A DNA stretch of 64,000 nucleotides from WHSW01 sp963749365. Its GTDB lineage: Bacteria > Actinomycetota > Thermoleophilia > Solirubrobacterales > 70-9. Below, piece by piece: positions 15,646-24,170 of this stretch (positions within the stretch are counted from its first letter, which is position 1; every line of letters starts with the position of its first letter). A model generated the notes under the pieces. The model did no database searches and had not been told where the DNA came from. It worked only from the letters and a program-made list of their open reading frames with translations. A program made the position numbers and the translations under genes. The DNA lies in assembly GCA_963749365.1 (NCBI GenBank), contig CAVVME010000006.1, forward strand, positions 68,163 to 132,162, read 5' to 3'.

Positions 15646-17579
15646 GGACTCCTCCCCCCGGCCGAACCGCCGGCGCCGGCGGCCCCGGCCACGGCCGGCT
15701 CGGGCGGTCGCACCTCCGCCTCCTCGCCGGGCATGATCGCGTGCCGTGCGCCGGGGACCCCGAACTCGTACGGGCCGCCGACCACGCGCGGGACCTCGTC
15801 GAAGTTGAACACCGGCGGCGGCGAGGACACCTGCCACTCGATCGTCTTCGCCCGCCACGGGTTTGCGGTCGCCTTCGGGCCCCACTTCCAGGAGACGACC
15901 ATGTTGTAGAGGAAGACGAGCTGGGCGATCCCGAGCAGGAACGAGGAGATCGAGATCACCAGGTTCCAGTCGCCGAACTGGGCCGAGTAGTCGGCGACCC
16001 GGCGCGGCATCCCCTCCATCCCGATCCAGTGCATGGGCACGAAGGTGCCCAGCATCCCGACCAGGGTGAGGTAGAAGTGGACCCGGCCGAGGCGCTCGTC
16101 GTACATCCGCCCGGTCATCTTCGGGAACCAGTGGTAGATCCCCGCGAAGATCGTGAACACCGAGCCTCCGAAGAGCACGAAGTGGATGTGGGCGACGATG
16201 AAGTAGGTGTCCGAGACGTGGATGTCGATCGGGACCATGCCCAGCATCACCCCCGAGATCCCGCCGACCACGAAGGTGACGATGAACCCGAGCGCGAACA
16301 GCATCGCGGTCGACTTGAGGTGGACCTTGCCCTCGAACAGGGTCGCCAGCCAGGAGAAGATCTTGATCCCCGTCGGGACCGCGATCAGCAGGGTGGTGAT
16401 CATCATCGGCACCCGCAGCCAGGCGAACATCCCGGCGACGAACATGTGGTGCGCCCAGACCGTGTAGGAGAGGACGACGATCCCGATCAGCGCCAGGGCC
16501 ATCAGCCGGTAGCCGAAGATCGGCTTGCGCGCGTGGGTGGAGATCACCTCGGAGACGATCCCGAACCCGGGCAGCATCATGATGTAGACGGCCGGGTGCG
16601 AGTAGAACCAGAAGATGTGCTGGTAGCTGATCACGTCGCCGCCGAACGCCGCCTGGAAGAAGTTGGTGTGCAGGGCGCGGTCGAAGAGGACCATGAACTG
16701 GACCCCGGCGATGAACGGGGTCGCGGCGACGACCAGCAGTGAGGTCGAGAGGTTCGCCCAGACGAGCAGCGGCATGCGCCAGAAGGTCATCCCCGGCGCC
16801 CGCATGGTGATGATCGTGACCAAGAAGTTGAGCGCGGTCGCGATCGAGGAAGCGCCGGCGAACTGCACGCCGAGGTTGAAGAACGACTGGCCGAGCGGAG
16901 CCCCGGTGGAGAGCGGCGCGTAGCCCGTCCAGCCGGCGTCGAAGGCGCCGCCGGGGACGAGGAAGCTGGCGAGGAAGAGCAGCCCGGCCAGCGGCAGCAT
17001 CCAGAACGAGAGCGCGTTCAGGCGCGGGAAGGCCATGTCGGGTGCGCCGATCATCAGCGGCAGGACGTAGTTCGCGATCCCGGCGAACACCGGGATCACG
17101 AAGACGAAGATCATCAGCACCGCGTGGGTCGAGAAGAGCCCGTTGAAGACCCCGGGGTCGACGATCTGGGTGCCGGGCTGCGCGAGCTCGGCGCGCATCA
17201 GCATCGCGATCAGCCCGCCGGCGAGGAAGAAGAAGAAGGTGGTGACGATGTACTGGATCCCGATCACCTTGTGATCGGTGTTGAACTTGAAGTAGTCGCG
17301 CCAGGAGTGGGCGCCGTGCTGGGAGTGGTCCTCGGGCAGGGTCGGCCTGCCTGCGGCCCAGCGCAGCCAGTAGTCGAAGCAGCCGAGCCCGGCGAGGAAG
17401 CCGAGCGGGCCGGTGATCGCCGGCACGATCAGGTGCGGGTAGCCGGTCGGCTCGGTCTGGAATATCTCGAGCCCGGAGAGGGCACGCAGCGCAACCACGA
17501 GCCCGAACCCGAACGCCGCGCCGAGCACGAAGCCGAGCCCCGCCCGAATCATCCCCGGTTGCCTGATTGCCGCTGCCAT
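15642..17579 (-). CDS. ctaD: Cytochrome c oxidase subunit I, type A2
   Basis: The 645-residue protein carries all redox ligands: FSTHAVLMIF (low-spin heme His), FWFYSHPAVY (CuB His with the cross-linked Tyr), VWAHHMFVAGM (CuB His pair) and DTYFIVAHIHFVLFG (both heme His). The site reads YSHPAVY rather than GHPEVY, which is the mark of type A2 oxidases, where the D-channel Glu is absent and Tyr-Ser takes its place. Two extra helices (residues 10-70) precede the FNTDHKVIGIQYI start of the family core. The last ~60 residues are Pro/Ala rich. It follows coxB by 21 bases. Confidence 0.95.
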   Translation of the reverse strand: MAAAIRQPGMIRAGLGFVLGAAFGFGLVVALRALSGLEIFQTEPTGYPHLIVPAITGPLGFLAGLGCFDYWLRWAAGRPTLPEDHSQHGAHSWRDYFKFNTDHKVIGIQYIVTTFFFFLAGGLIAMLMRAELAQPGTQIVDPGVFNGLFSTHAVLMIFVFVIPVFAGIANYVLPLMIGAPDMAFPRLNALSFWMLPLAGLLFLASFLVPGGAFDAGWTGYAPLSTGAPLGQSFFNLGVQFAGASSIATALNFLVTIITMRAPGMTFWRMPLLVWANLSTSLLVVAATPFIAGVQFMVLFDRALHTNFFQAAFGGDVISYQHIFWFYSHPAVYIMMLPGFGIVSEVISTHARKPIFGYRLMALALIGIVVLSYTVWAHHMFVAGMFAWLRVPMMITTLLIAVPTGIKIFSWLATLFEGKVHLKSTAMLFALGFIVTFVVGGISGVMLGMVPIDIHVSDTYFIVAHIHFVLFGGSVFTIFAGIYHWFPKMTGRMYDERLGRVHFYLTLVGMLGTFVPMHWIGMEGMPRRVADYSAQFGDWNLVISISSFLLGIAQLVFLYNMVVSWKWGPKATANPWRAKTIEWQVSSPPPVFNFDEVPRVVGGPYEFGVPGARHAIMPGEEAEVRPPEPAVAGAAGAGGSAGGRSP

Positions 17580-17600
17580 CTGAGCCCTACCTCCTCGAGC

Positions 17601-18377
17601 CTACGTCCCGTCCGACCCGGGCGGACTCGCGCCACCGATCTGGATCTCCGGTCCCTTCGCCTGCTCGGCCAGCCAGCGATCGAACTCCTGCTGCGACTCG
17701 ACCACCACGGACGCCCGCATCGTCGCATGCCCGAGCCCGCAGAGCTCGGTGCAGATGAGCGCAAACGTCCCCTCCTGGTTCGGGGTGACGACGAACTGGC
17801 TGTCGATCTCGTCGCCGCCGGCCCCGGCCGGGACGAGGTCGCGCTTGATCCGCCATTCCGGAACCCAGAACGAGTGCAGGACGTCGAGCCCGTGAAGCTG
17901 GACCTCGAGCTGGCGGTCGACCGGGACGTGGAGCTCGTTGGTCACCAGCCCGTCGGCCTCGGGGTACGCGAAGGTCCACTTGAACTGCTGCCCGTAGACG
18001 TTGAGCGCCATCCGGTCATCGGCCTGGGCCTCGATGTCGTCGAGCACCACCCAGCTGTAACCGGCGCCGAAGAGGACGATGATCGTCGGGATCACGGTCC
18101 AGGCGATCTCCAGCTTCGTATTGCCGTGGATCGGCTCCCCGTCGGACTCGTCGCCCGGCTTGGCGCGGTAGCGCCAGATCGCGTACACGAACATCACCGT
18201 GACGATGGCGAAGACCAGGCACGAGAGCACGATCATGACGTCGAACAGGGTGTCGATCGGGCCCGCCTGCTCGGAGGCCGCGTCCCCGAACCACTCGAAC
18301 TGCAGCAGCACGACCGAGGAGACGACCGTGATCGCCAGCATCGCGAGGAAGAGGCGGAGGAGAATCGCGCGGCTCAC
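17601..18377 (-). CDS. ctaC: Cytochrome c oxidase subunit II with CuA site
   Basis: The 258-residue protein has an N-terminal helix, a second helix (IVLSCLVFAIVTVMFVYAIWRY) and a cupredoxin domain with the full CuA set: HSFWVPEW, then CTELCGLGHATM (two Cys, His and Met). There is no C-terminal cytochrome c domain, so an external cytochrome c or copper protein is needed. The first 20 residues look like a signal anchor, not a lipoprotein. It is the first gene of the oxidase operon, 21 bases before ctaD. Confidence 0.95.
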   Translation of the reverse strand: MSRAILLRLFLAMLAITVVSSVVLLQFEWFGDAASEQAGPIDTLFDVMIVLSCLVFAIVTVMFVYAIWRYRAKPGDESDGEPIHGNTKLEIAWTVIPTIIVLFGAGYSWVVLDDIEAQADDRMALNVYGQQFKWTFAYPEADGLVTNELHVPVDRQLEVQLHGLDVLHSFWVPEWRIKRDLVPAGAGGDEIDSQFVVTPNQEGTFALICTELCGLGHATMRASVVVESQQEFDRWLAEQAKGPEIQIGGASPPGSDGT

Positions 18378-18444
18378 CAGATCGCGATTCTATTGATCGC
18401 GGCGACGGCGCCGGGCAGCAGGCCAGGAGCTAGTTTCATGCGTA

Positions 18445-19938
18445 TCAAGCGTCGCGCGGGACCGGCACACCGTCGAGCTCGCCAGCCGACGCGGCGAGCA
18501 CGGTGCGCGCCACCCCGCGCCAGCTCCACAGGCGCTCGACCGTCTCGCGCAGCGCCTCGCTCGCCTGCTCGCGCCGCGGCGCAGCGAGCGCGAGCCAGCC
18601 GTCGACGCGCTCGGCGATCGCCTCGACGGCGCCCTCGTCGAGCGCGAACGAGAGCAGCCGGCCGACCTCGACCGGGAGCTCGGCGGCGAGGGCACTGCTG
18701 ACCTCGGCCGCCCCCGAGTGGTGGGCCGAGACGGGCAGCGCGCCGGTAGCGGCGGCCTCGGCGGCGACCATTCCGAAGGCCTCCGGAAAGGTGCTCGGGA
18801 AGACGAGCGAGTCCGAGGCCGCGACCGGGACCGCGACCTCGTCGTGCTCGAGCCGACCGGCGAAGACCACCGAGCCCGCCGCATCGCGGGCCGCCTGCTC
18901 GTAGCCCGCCGGGAGCGCGGCCAGCAGCGCCGCCAGCATCCGCAGCGGCTGGTCATCAGAGCCCTCGAGCCCGCGTCCGCGCTCGGCGAGCTCGCGCAGC
19001 GGCCCGAGGTCCCCCGCCGCGAGCCCGTCCCAGGCTGCCCGCAGGACGCCGTCGAGGGTGCCGAAGCCGACGATCAGCAGCCGGGCGGAGGGGTATCTGC
19101 GATGGATCAGCGGCCAGGCGGCGAGCAGCAGATCGACGCCCTTGGAGACGATCAGCTTGCCGACGTAGATCGCCCGCGGGCCGTCGCCGTCCGCGAACAA
19201 CTCGAGCGCCGACCCAGCGGCGGCGGTGTCGCGATCCCACGAGCTGCCCTCATTGGGCTCGTCCAGCTGATGCAGGTCGCGCGCCAGTCCGAGCAGCCTC
19301 GCCCGCCTGTCTTTCGCGGCGAGCGGCGCGAACAGCTCCGTGTCGACGCCGGGCGGGCCGAGCCTGACCTTCGCGTTCGTCACCGGGTCGTCGACCGCGC
19401 GGCGCAGACGCGTGGCGATGTGGCCCGAGCCGACCAGGATTCCCGCCGCTCCGTCGCAGGCCTCCTGGGCGTAGGGGCCGTAGCGCTCGAGGCCGGGGAT
19501 CACCGTGTAGGAGAGGTCGGAGCCATGCACCTTGATCGCGTAGCGCAGCCCGGCGCGGGCGAGGATCACCGGCCCCATCACCAGGTGGTTGGCGAGCGCC
19601 GCGTCGACCCCGCCGAGCCGATCGACGATCGCGGCCACGGCGCCGACGTTCGCGGCCAGGTAGCGGTCGAGCTCCGCGTCGGTGAGCTCGGCGAAGGTCT
19701 TGACCTCGAAGCCCTCGTAGGTGTCGTGGACGAAGACCGGCAGCAGGCCGCCGATGTCGGGGTTGTGGATCGTCACCGAGCCGGCGGCATCGGACGGCGC
19801 GAGGTCGCCTGCCTCGCGGTCCTGGCAGACCATGTGGACCTCGTGGCCGAGCACGGCCAGGGCGCGCGCGAGCTCGGCGTTGTAGACGTTCGAGCCGGTG
19901 CCGCGGAGCAGGTAGCCGTGGAAGATCAGGACCTTCAC
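18445..19938 (-). CDS. GT4-type glycosyltransferase
   Basis: A 497-residue GT-B fold enzyme. The N-terminal half starts KVLIFHGYLLRGTGSNVYNAELARALAVLGHEVH, and the C-terminal half has RAIYVGKLIVSKGVDLLLAAWPLI and the donor-site block VPVAASDSLVFPSTFPEAFGMVAAEAAATGALPVSA with the E-x7-E region. Substrate is not evident; relatives add sugars to lipids or polysaccharides. The start is GTG at 19938, seven bases after a TAGCCT box, which suggests a leaderless message. An insertion near residues 240-290 is rich in Gly and Leu. It is divergent from the gene at 19996. Confidence 0.85.
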   Translation of the reverse strand: MKVLIFHGYLLRGTGSNVYNAELARALAVLGHEVHMVCQDREAGDLAPSDAAGSVTIHNPDIGGLLPVFVHDTYEGFEVKTFAELTDAELDRYLAANVGAVAAIVDRLGGVDAALANHLVMGPVILARAGLRYAIKVHGSDLSYTVIPGLERYGPYAQEACDGAAGILVGSGHIATRLRRAVDDPVTNAKVRLGPPGVDTELFAPLAAKDRRARLLGLARDLHQLDEPNEGSSWDRDTAAAGSALELFADGDGPRAIYVGKLIVSKGVDLLLAAWPLIHRRYPSARLLIVGFGTLDGVLRAAWDGLAAGDLGPLRELAERGRGLEGSDDQPLRMLAALLAALPAGYEQAARDAAGSVVFAGRLEHDEVAVPVAASDSLVFPSTFPEAFGMVAAEAAATGALPVSAHHSGAAEVSSALAAELPVEVGRLLSFALDEGAVEAIAERVDGWLALAAPRREQASEALRETVERLWSWRGVARTVLAASAGELDGVPVPRDA

Positions 19939-19945
19939 CCGGGGG

Positions 19946-19951
19946 AGGCTA
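19946..19951 (-). promoter_or_regulatory. -10-like box, leaderless glycosyltransferase gene
   Basis: TAGCCT on the minus strand lies seven bases before the GTG at 19938. Confidence 0.45.
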
Positions 19952-19982
19952 TGGGCCAGCGCCGGACGACGGACCGAGGGGA

Positions 19983-19988
19983 TATCTT
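19983..19988 (+). promoter_or_regulatory. -10-like box, leaderless zinc-ribbon gene
   Basis: TATCTT lies seven bases before the ATG at 19996. Confidence 0.45.
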
Positions 19989-19995
19989 TGCGGCG

Positions 19996-20262
19996 ATGCA
20001 GAACCCCCGGCAGATCTTCCGTCTTCGCGCTCGCGCCTCCGGCCGCGAGTCGCTCGCCGCGGCCGAACCGGGCGGCGTCTACATCGACCGCGAGACCGGC
20101 GAGGAGATGGAGCCGGTGACCAGGACCCTGCCGCTCGCGCCCTCGGAGTCCGCGCTCCTGCGCACGCCCGAGAACCTGCGCGAGTGCCGCCGCTGCGCGC
20201 AGCTGATCGGGCTCGACGTCAGCGACTGCCCGTACTGCGGCCTGCGCCAGCCCGCGCTTTGA
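19996..20262 (+). CDS. Small zinc-ribbon protein
   Basis: The 88-residue product ends in a four-Cys zinc ribbon, ECRRCAQLIGLDVSDCPYCGLRQPAL. The N-terminal half is charged with no helices predicted across the membrane. The ATG at 19996 sits seven bases after TATCTT and has no Shine-Dalgarno site, so a leaderless start is likely. Its stop overlaps the TTG start of the lipoprotein gene that follows (TTGA at 20259-20262). The role is unknown; a regulator or RNA-binding accessory is possible. Confidence 0.7.
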   Translation: MQNPRQIFRLRARASGRESLAAAEPGGVYIDRETGEEMEPVTRTLPLAPSESALLRTPENLRECRRCAQLIGLDVSDCPYCGLRQPAL

Positions 20263-20648
20263 GCATCGCCGGCCGCCCGCCCGCAGCGCTCGCCGCGCTC
20301 GCGCTGATCGCCGTCTGTGCCGGCCTCGCGGCCTGCGGCGACGACGAGCCCGAGACCACCAGCTCGTCGAGCACCACCACCGAGACCACCTCGACCACGA
20401 CCGAGACCACCACCGAGCACACGACACCCACCTCGACCACGACGACAACGACCGAGCCTGACGACGATGAAGAGGGCGGCGCTTCCGGGGGCACCGCAGC
20501 GCCCGAGGGACCCGAGGGTCACGAGGGCGGCGGCCCCGACCCGGGCACCGGCGAGGGCGAGTCCGGATCCGACGACGGCGGCGGCGGCGCCAGCCCGCCC
20601 GAGGCCTTCGACGAGTTCTGCGAGCAGAACCCGGCCGCCTGCGAGTGA
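20259..20648 (+). CDS. Thr/Ser-rich lipoprotein
   Basis: A TTG start at 20259, overlapping the previous stop, gives a 129-residue protein with a signal peptide and lipobox ending LAAC (LALIAVCAGLAACGDD). The mature part is a long Thr/Ser stretch followed by Asp/Glu/Gly-rich sequence and a short Cys-containing end (DEFCEQNPAACE). It resembles a surface spacer, similar in style to 53611-54168. The frame upstream of 20259 is not coding. Function is unknown. Confidence 0.65.
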   Translation: MSIAGRPPAALAALALIAVCAGLAACGDDEPETTSSSSTTTETTSTTTETTTEHTTPTSTTTTTTEPDDDEEGGASGGTAAPEGPEGHEGGGPDPGTGEGESGSDDGGGGASPPEAFDEFCEQNPAACE

Positions 20649-20682
20649 CTCGATCGGACCTGCGGGTGCGTCGTTCGGACGA

Positions 20683-21429
20683 CTAGGCGAGGAACGCCCA
20701 GTACATCAGCCGGGCGCCCTCGTAGGTGCAGTCATAGTGGCGCTGGCCGCCCACCTTCTGCTGCGGCCGACTGCGCTCGAGCAGATCCTGCTCGCCGCCC
20801 GGCCCGACGCCGCACTGGCCCTGATCGCGGCTCGCTCGCCACTCGTCCGAGTTCTGTGCCTGGTAGTCGGCGAGGTTCGAGATCCAGGTCGGGGTGGTCA
20901 GAGCGACGATCATCCCCTTGCGGACCCGAAGCGGATCGGTGAGCGTGAACACGGCCCGATTGCCGAGCACCGACTCGAGCTGGACGACCGGGCTCTGCTT
21001 GACCAACTTGAACCTGCCCTTGCCCTTCGGCTTCAGGATCGAGAGCCGGGCGCTTGGCGGGCCGCTCTTCGAGAGCGCCTCGGCGAAGAAGTTGCGCTCC
21101 TTCTTGTCCGGCTTCGAGACGGCGACGCTCCAGGCGACGATCGTGCCCGGCTTGCGAACCTTGAACGGGTTGTGGCGGCCGTCGGCGGAGGTCTGAAAGC
21201 CCGTCACCCGCCCCATTGCCTGACATGCCCTGTCGGCGGGGACGTTGTTCCCCTCCGGTGTCGGGCAGTTGGGCCTCGGCGCGCTCTTGGTCTTGCCGAT
21301 CACGGTTGCCTTCGCGTCCGCGGCACCGGCCGACTCCGAGCCCAGGGCGACGACCAGGGCGATCAGGCAGGCACACGCCGCCGCGAACGCGATCGCGACG
21401 GTGCCGGGACGTTTGCCGGTGGCGGCCAT
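20683..21429 (-). CDS. Secreted protein of unknown function
   Basis: From the ATG at 21429 the 248-residue product starts with a basic N-terminus and a hydrophobic signal (VAIAFAAACACLIALVVALG) and a likely AGAADA cleavage site. The mature part has beta-rich segments such as GTIVAWSVAVSKPDKKE and VFTLTDPLRVRKGMIVALTTPTWI and three Cys residues. It resembles the secreted, FlgD-free proteins common in Thermoleophilia. A start at 21483 would place 18 residues before the signal. No operon partner. Confidence 0.7.
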   Translation of the reverse strand: MAATGKRPGTVAIAFAAACACLIALVVALGSESAGAADAKATVIGKTKSAPRPNCPTPEGNNVPADRACQAMGRVTGFQTSADGRHNPFKVRKPGTIVAWSVAVSKPDKKERNFFAEALSKSGPPSARLSILKPKGKGRFKLVKQSPVVQLESVLGNRAVFTLTDPLRVRKGMIVALTTPTWISNLADYQAQNSDEWRASRDQGQCGVGPGGEQDLLERSRPQQKVGGQRHYDCTYEGARLMYWAFLA

Positions 21430-21509
21430 GGAAAAGCTGGAACACCCGGCCCCGGAGAGGGTTTCGGTTCTCCAGCGGCCCATAGCTTAGGCCGAGCCCA
21501 CGCCGCCGG

Positions 21510-21515
21510 TAGATT
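21510..21515 (+). promoter_or_regulatory. -10-like box for the ABC exporter operon
   Basis: TAGATT lies eight bases before the GTG at 21524. Confidence 0.45.
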
Positions 21516-21523
21516 CCCCCGCC

Positions 21524-22537
21524 GTGCCTGCAATAGAGGTGACAGGGCTGGAGCGCGAGTTCGAGGGCGGGATCCACGCCGTCGACGGCGTCGATCTCGA
21601 GGTCGCCGAGGGCGAGATCTACGCCTTCCTCGGGCCCAACGGAGCCGGGAAGACGACCACGGTCAGGATGCTGACCACGCTCCTGCGCCCGACCGGGGGC
21701 TCGGCCCGGATCGTCGGCCACGACGTGGTCGCAGACGCGGCCGCGGTGCGCCGCGCAATCGGCGTCGCGCTCCAGGAGGCGGCGCTCGACCCGCTGATGA
21801 CGGGTCGCGAGCTGCTCGCGCTGCAGGCGACCCTGCACGGGCTGATCGGCGACGAGGCCGAGCGCCGCGGCACGGCGCTGCTGACCCGGGTCGGGCTCAG
21901 CGAGGCTGCGGACCGCCGGGTCGGCACCTACTCGGGCGGGATGCGCCGCCGGCTCGACCTCGCCTCGGCGCTGGTCCACGAGCCGCGGGTGCTGTTCCTC
22001 GACGAGCCGACCACCGGCCTCGACCCGGTTTCGCGCAAGGCGATCTGGGAGGAGGTCGAGGCGCTCAACCGCGAGGGGACGACGGTCTTCCTCACCACCC
22101 AGTACCTCGAGGAGGCCGACCAGCTCGCCGACCGGGTCGGGATCATCGCCCGGGGAAAGCTCGTCGCCGAGGGTACCCCCGCCTCGCTCAAGGCCGAGGT
22201 CGGCAAGCCCCACCTCGAGATCGGCCTCTCCGAGGGCTCGGCCGAGCAGGCCGAGCAGGTCTGCGCCACGTTCGGGCGCCATCTGCCCGAGCGCGACGGG
22301 AAGGTGCTGGTCGAGCTCGACGGGGGCGCGACCGAGGTCGCCAAGGTCGTCCGTGCGCTCGACGAGGCCGGGATCGCGGTCGAGTCCCTCGATCTGGTCG
22401 AGCCCAGCCTCGACGACGTCTTCGTCGCCACGACCGGCGAGCACCTCGAAGGCGACGAGCCAGATGCCGATGCCTCCTCCGCTTCGCGTCCGGGGGGATC
22501 GGGGGCCGAATCGGGCGCGGCCGCCGAAGCCGGCTGA
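21524..22537 (+). CDS. ABC exporter ATPase, daunorubicin-resistance (DrrA) type
   Basis: A 337-residue ATPase with Walker A GPNGAGKTTTVRML, signature YSGGMRRRLDLASAL, Walker B VLFLDEPTTGLDP and the switch His region (FLTTQYLEEADQLADRVGII). The DrrA-like C-terminal extension (about 100 residues) ends in Asp/Ser-rich sequence. It drives the two permeases that follow; its stop overlaps the first permease start (TGATG at 22535-22539). The GTG start is eight bases after TAGATT. The cargo is unknown; DrrAB systems export drugs or lipids. Confidence 0.93.
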   Translation: MPAIEVTGLEREFEGGIHAVDGVDLEVAEGEIYAFLGPNGAGKTTTVRMLTTLLRPTGGSARIVGHDVVADAAAVRRAIGVALQEAALDPLMTGRELLALQATLHGLIGDEAERRGTALLTRVGLSEAADRRVGTYSGGMRRRLDLASALVHEPRVLFLDEPTTGLDPVSRKAIWEEVEALNREGTTVFLTTQYLEEADQLADRVGIIARGKLVAEGTPASLKAEVGKPHLEIGLSEGSAEQAEQVCATFGRHLPERDGKVLVELDGGATEVAKVVRALDEAGIAVESLDLVEPSLDDVFVATTGEHLEGDEPDADASSASRPGGSGAESGAAAEAG

Positions 22538-23328
22538 TGCTGGAGCGGTTGAGGCTCAACCTGCGCGTGATCGCGGCGCTCGGCCGGCGCTCGGTGCGCC
22601 AAACCTTCCGCAGGCCGCAGCTGCTCGCGCCGATCATCGTCTTCCCCACCCTGCTGCTCGCGATCCAGACCGGCGGCGCCGGGCGCGCGATCGGGCTCGA
22701 GGGCTTCCCGGAGGTGAACGGCTTCCTCGACTTCATGCTCGCCGGGGCGATGATCCAGTCCTGCCTGCTGGCGGGCAACAGCGGCGGGATCGCGCTCGCG
22801 GTCGACCTCGAGATGGGGTTCACCGACCGGCTCTTCGCCGCCCCGATCTCGCGCTTCGCGATCGTCGCCGGGCGGCTCGCGGGCACCGCGGCGTTGGGCG
22901 CCGCGACGGCGCTCTGGTTCCTCGCGATCGGGCTCATCTTCGGCGCCGCGATCGAGGGCGGAGTCGCAGGCGCGCTGCTGATCGTGGCGCTGGTCTCGCT
23001 CTCGGCGCTCGCCTTCGGCGGCCTCGGCGCCGCGGTGGCGCTCTACGCCGGGCGCGCCTCCGTGGTCCAGGGGCTGTTCCCGCTCGTGTTCGTGATCCTC
23101 TTCCTCTCCAACGCCTTCTTCCCGGCCAACCTGATGCTCGACCCGGCTGGCACGATCGCCGACTACAACCCGCTCAGCCTGATCGTCGACGGGATTCGCG
23201 ACACGGTGATCGGCGGGCTGACGCTCGAGGCGGTCGCCGGAGCGCTCGGCGCGATCGCCTTGATCGGCGCGATCTCGACCGGATTGAGCTCGCTCGCACT
23301 GCGCCGCCGGCTGAGGTTGGGCGGATGA
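22537..23328 (+). CDS. ABC-2 type permease, first of two
   Basis: A 263-residue protein with six predicted helices and the ABC-2 end block LSNAFFPANLMLDPAGTIADYNPLSLIVDGIRD. It is translationally coupled on both sides: its ATG shares one base with the ATPase stop and its TGA overlaps the ATG of the next permease (ATGA at 23325-23328). Two non-identical permeases per ATPase suggest a heterodimeric channel. Confidence 0.9.
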   Translation: MLERLRLNLRVIAALGRRSVRQTFRRPQLLAPIIVFPTLLLAIQTGGAGRAIGLEGFPEVNGFLDFMLAGAMIQSCLLAGNSGGIALAVDLEMGFTDRLFAAPISRFAIVAGRLAGTAALGAATALWFLAIGLIFGAAIEGGVAGALLIVALVSLSALAFGGLGAAVALYAGRASVVQGLFPLVFVILFLSNAFFPANLMLDPAGTIADYNPLSLIVDGIRDTVIGGLTLEAVAGALGAIALIGAISTGLSSLALRRRLRLGG

Positions 23329-24131
23329 CCGGGCGGGTCGAGGCGGCCGGCCGCGCCCAGGGCCTCGGAGCCGACCTGGCGACCGTCCGCGCGCTTGTGC
23401 GCCGGGCGCGGAACGAGATCCTGCGGGTCCCGGGGGCCGCGATCCCCGGCGTGCTCGCGCCGACGATCTTCTTCCTCGGGCTGACCGCGGTGTTCGGCGG
23501 GTTGACCGCCCTCCCCGGCTTCACCGCCGACGAGTATCAGAGCTTCATCATCCCGATCAGCCTGCTCCAGGGGGCGGGGTTCACCGGCGCGGCGACCGGT
23601 GTCAACCTCGCTCGCGACATCGAGCTCGGCTGGTTCGACCGGCTGATCGTCTCCCCCGCTCCGCGGCCGGTGCTGCTCGCCGGCCTCGTCCTCTCGGCCA
23701 GCCTGCGGGCGCTGATCCCCGCCGCCTTCCTGCTCTGTGTCGGGTTCGCGATCGGGGTCGCCTGGCCGGGCCTCGACGGGCTCGGGCTCGCGTTGCTGCT
23801 GGTGATGTGCATGGGCGCGGTCGCCGCCTTCTGGGGCGTCACCCTGGCGCTCCACTTCCGCAGCCAGGGCGCCGCGCCGCTGATGCAGGCGGGGATGTTC
23901 GTCCTCATCCTGACCACGACCGCGTACGCGCCGCTCGACCTGCTGACCGGCTGGTTGCAGGAAGTCGCGCGGCTCAACCCGCTGACCCAGGTGGTCGAGG
24001 CGATGCGCCAGGGGTTCGTCGACGGGGGCGTGAGCTGGGCGGAGACCTGGCCGGGATTGCTGGCGATGGCAGGTCTGCTCGCCTTGCTCGGCGGTCTGGC
24101 GCTGCGGCAGATCAACCGCGTCGGCGTCTGA
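23325..24131 (+). CDS. ABC-2 type permease, second of two
   Basis: The 268-residue protein has six helices, the NEILRVPGAAIPGVLAPTIFFLGLTAVFGGL start and the ABC-2 block LTGWLQEVARLNPLTQVVEAMRQGF. It completes the exporter with 21524-22537 and 22537-23328. The N-terminal ~20 residues are cytoplasmic and basic. Confidence 0.9.
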   Translation: MTGRVEAAGRAQGLGADLATVRALVRRARNEILRVPGAAIPGVLAPTIFFLGLTAVFGGLTALPGFTADEYQSFIIPISLLQGAGFTGAATGVNLARDIELGWFDRLIVSPAPRPVLLAGLVLSASLRALIPAAFLLCVGFAIGVAWPGLDGLGLALLLVMCMGAVAAFWGVTLALHFRSQGAAPLMQAGMFVLILTTTAYAPLDLLTGWLQEVARLNPLTQVVEAMRQGFVDGGVSWAETWPGLLAMAGLLALLGGLALRQINRVGV

Positions 24132-24156
24132 GCCCGGATACGTCCGGCGCGGCGCC

Positions 24157-24162
24157 TACGGT
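24157..24162 (+). promoter_or_regulatory. -10-like box for the repeat protein gene
   Basis: TACGGT lies eight bases before the ATG at 24171. Confidence 0.4.
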
Positions 24163-24170
24163 GGGCGCCG

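Noticed and set aside
15646..15885. Upstream extension of the tandem stress-domain gene
   Set aside because: It is inside ctaD in another frame; the GTG at 15645 has an SD site and overlap.
18978..19995. Plus-strand frame antisense to the glycosyltransferase
   Set aside because: High GC makes long antisense frames; only the zinc-ribbon end from 19996 is supported.
20317..22536. Very long plus frame before the first permease
   Set aside because: It is a GC-rich shadow across other genes; only the part from 22537 is a permease.
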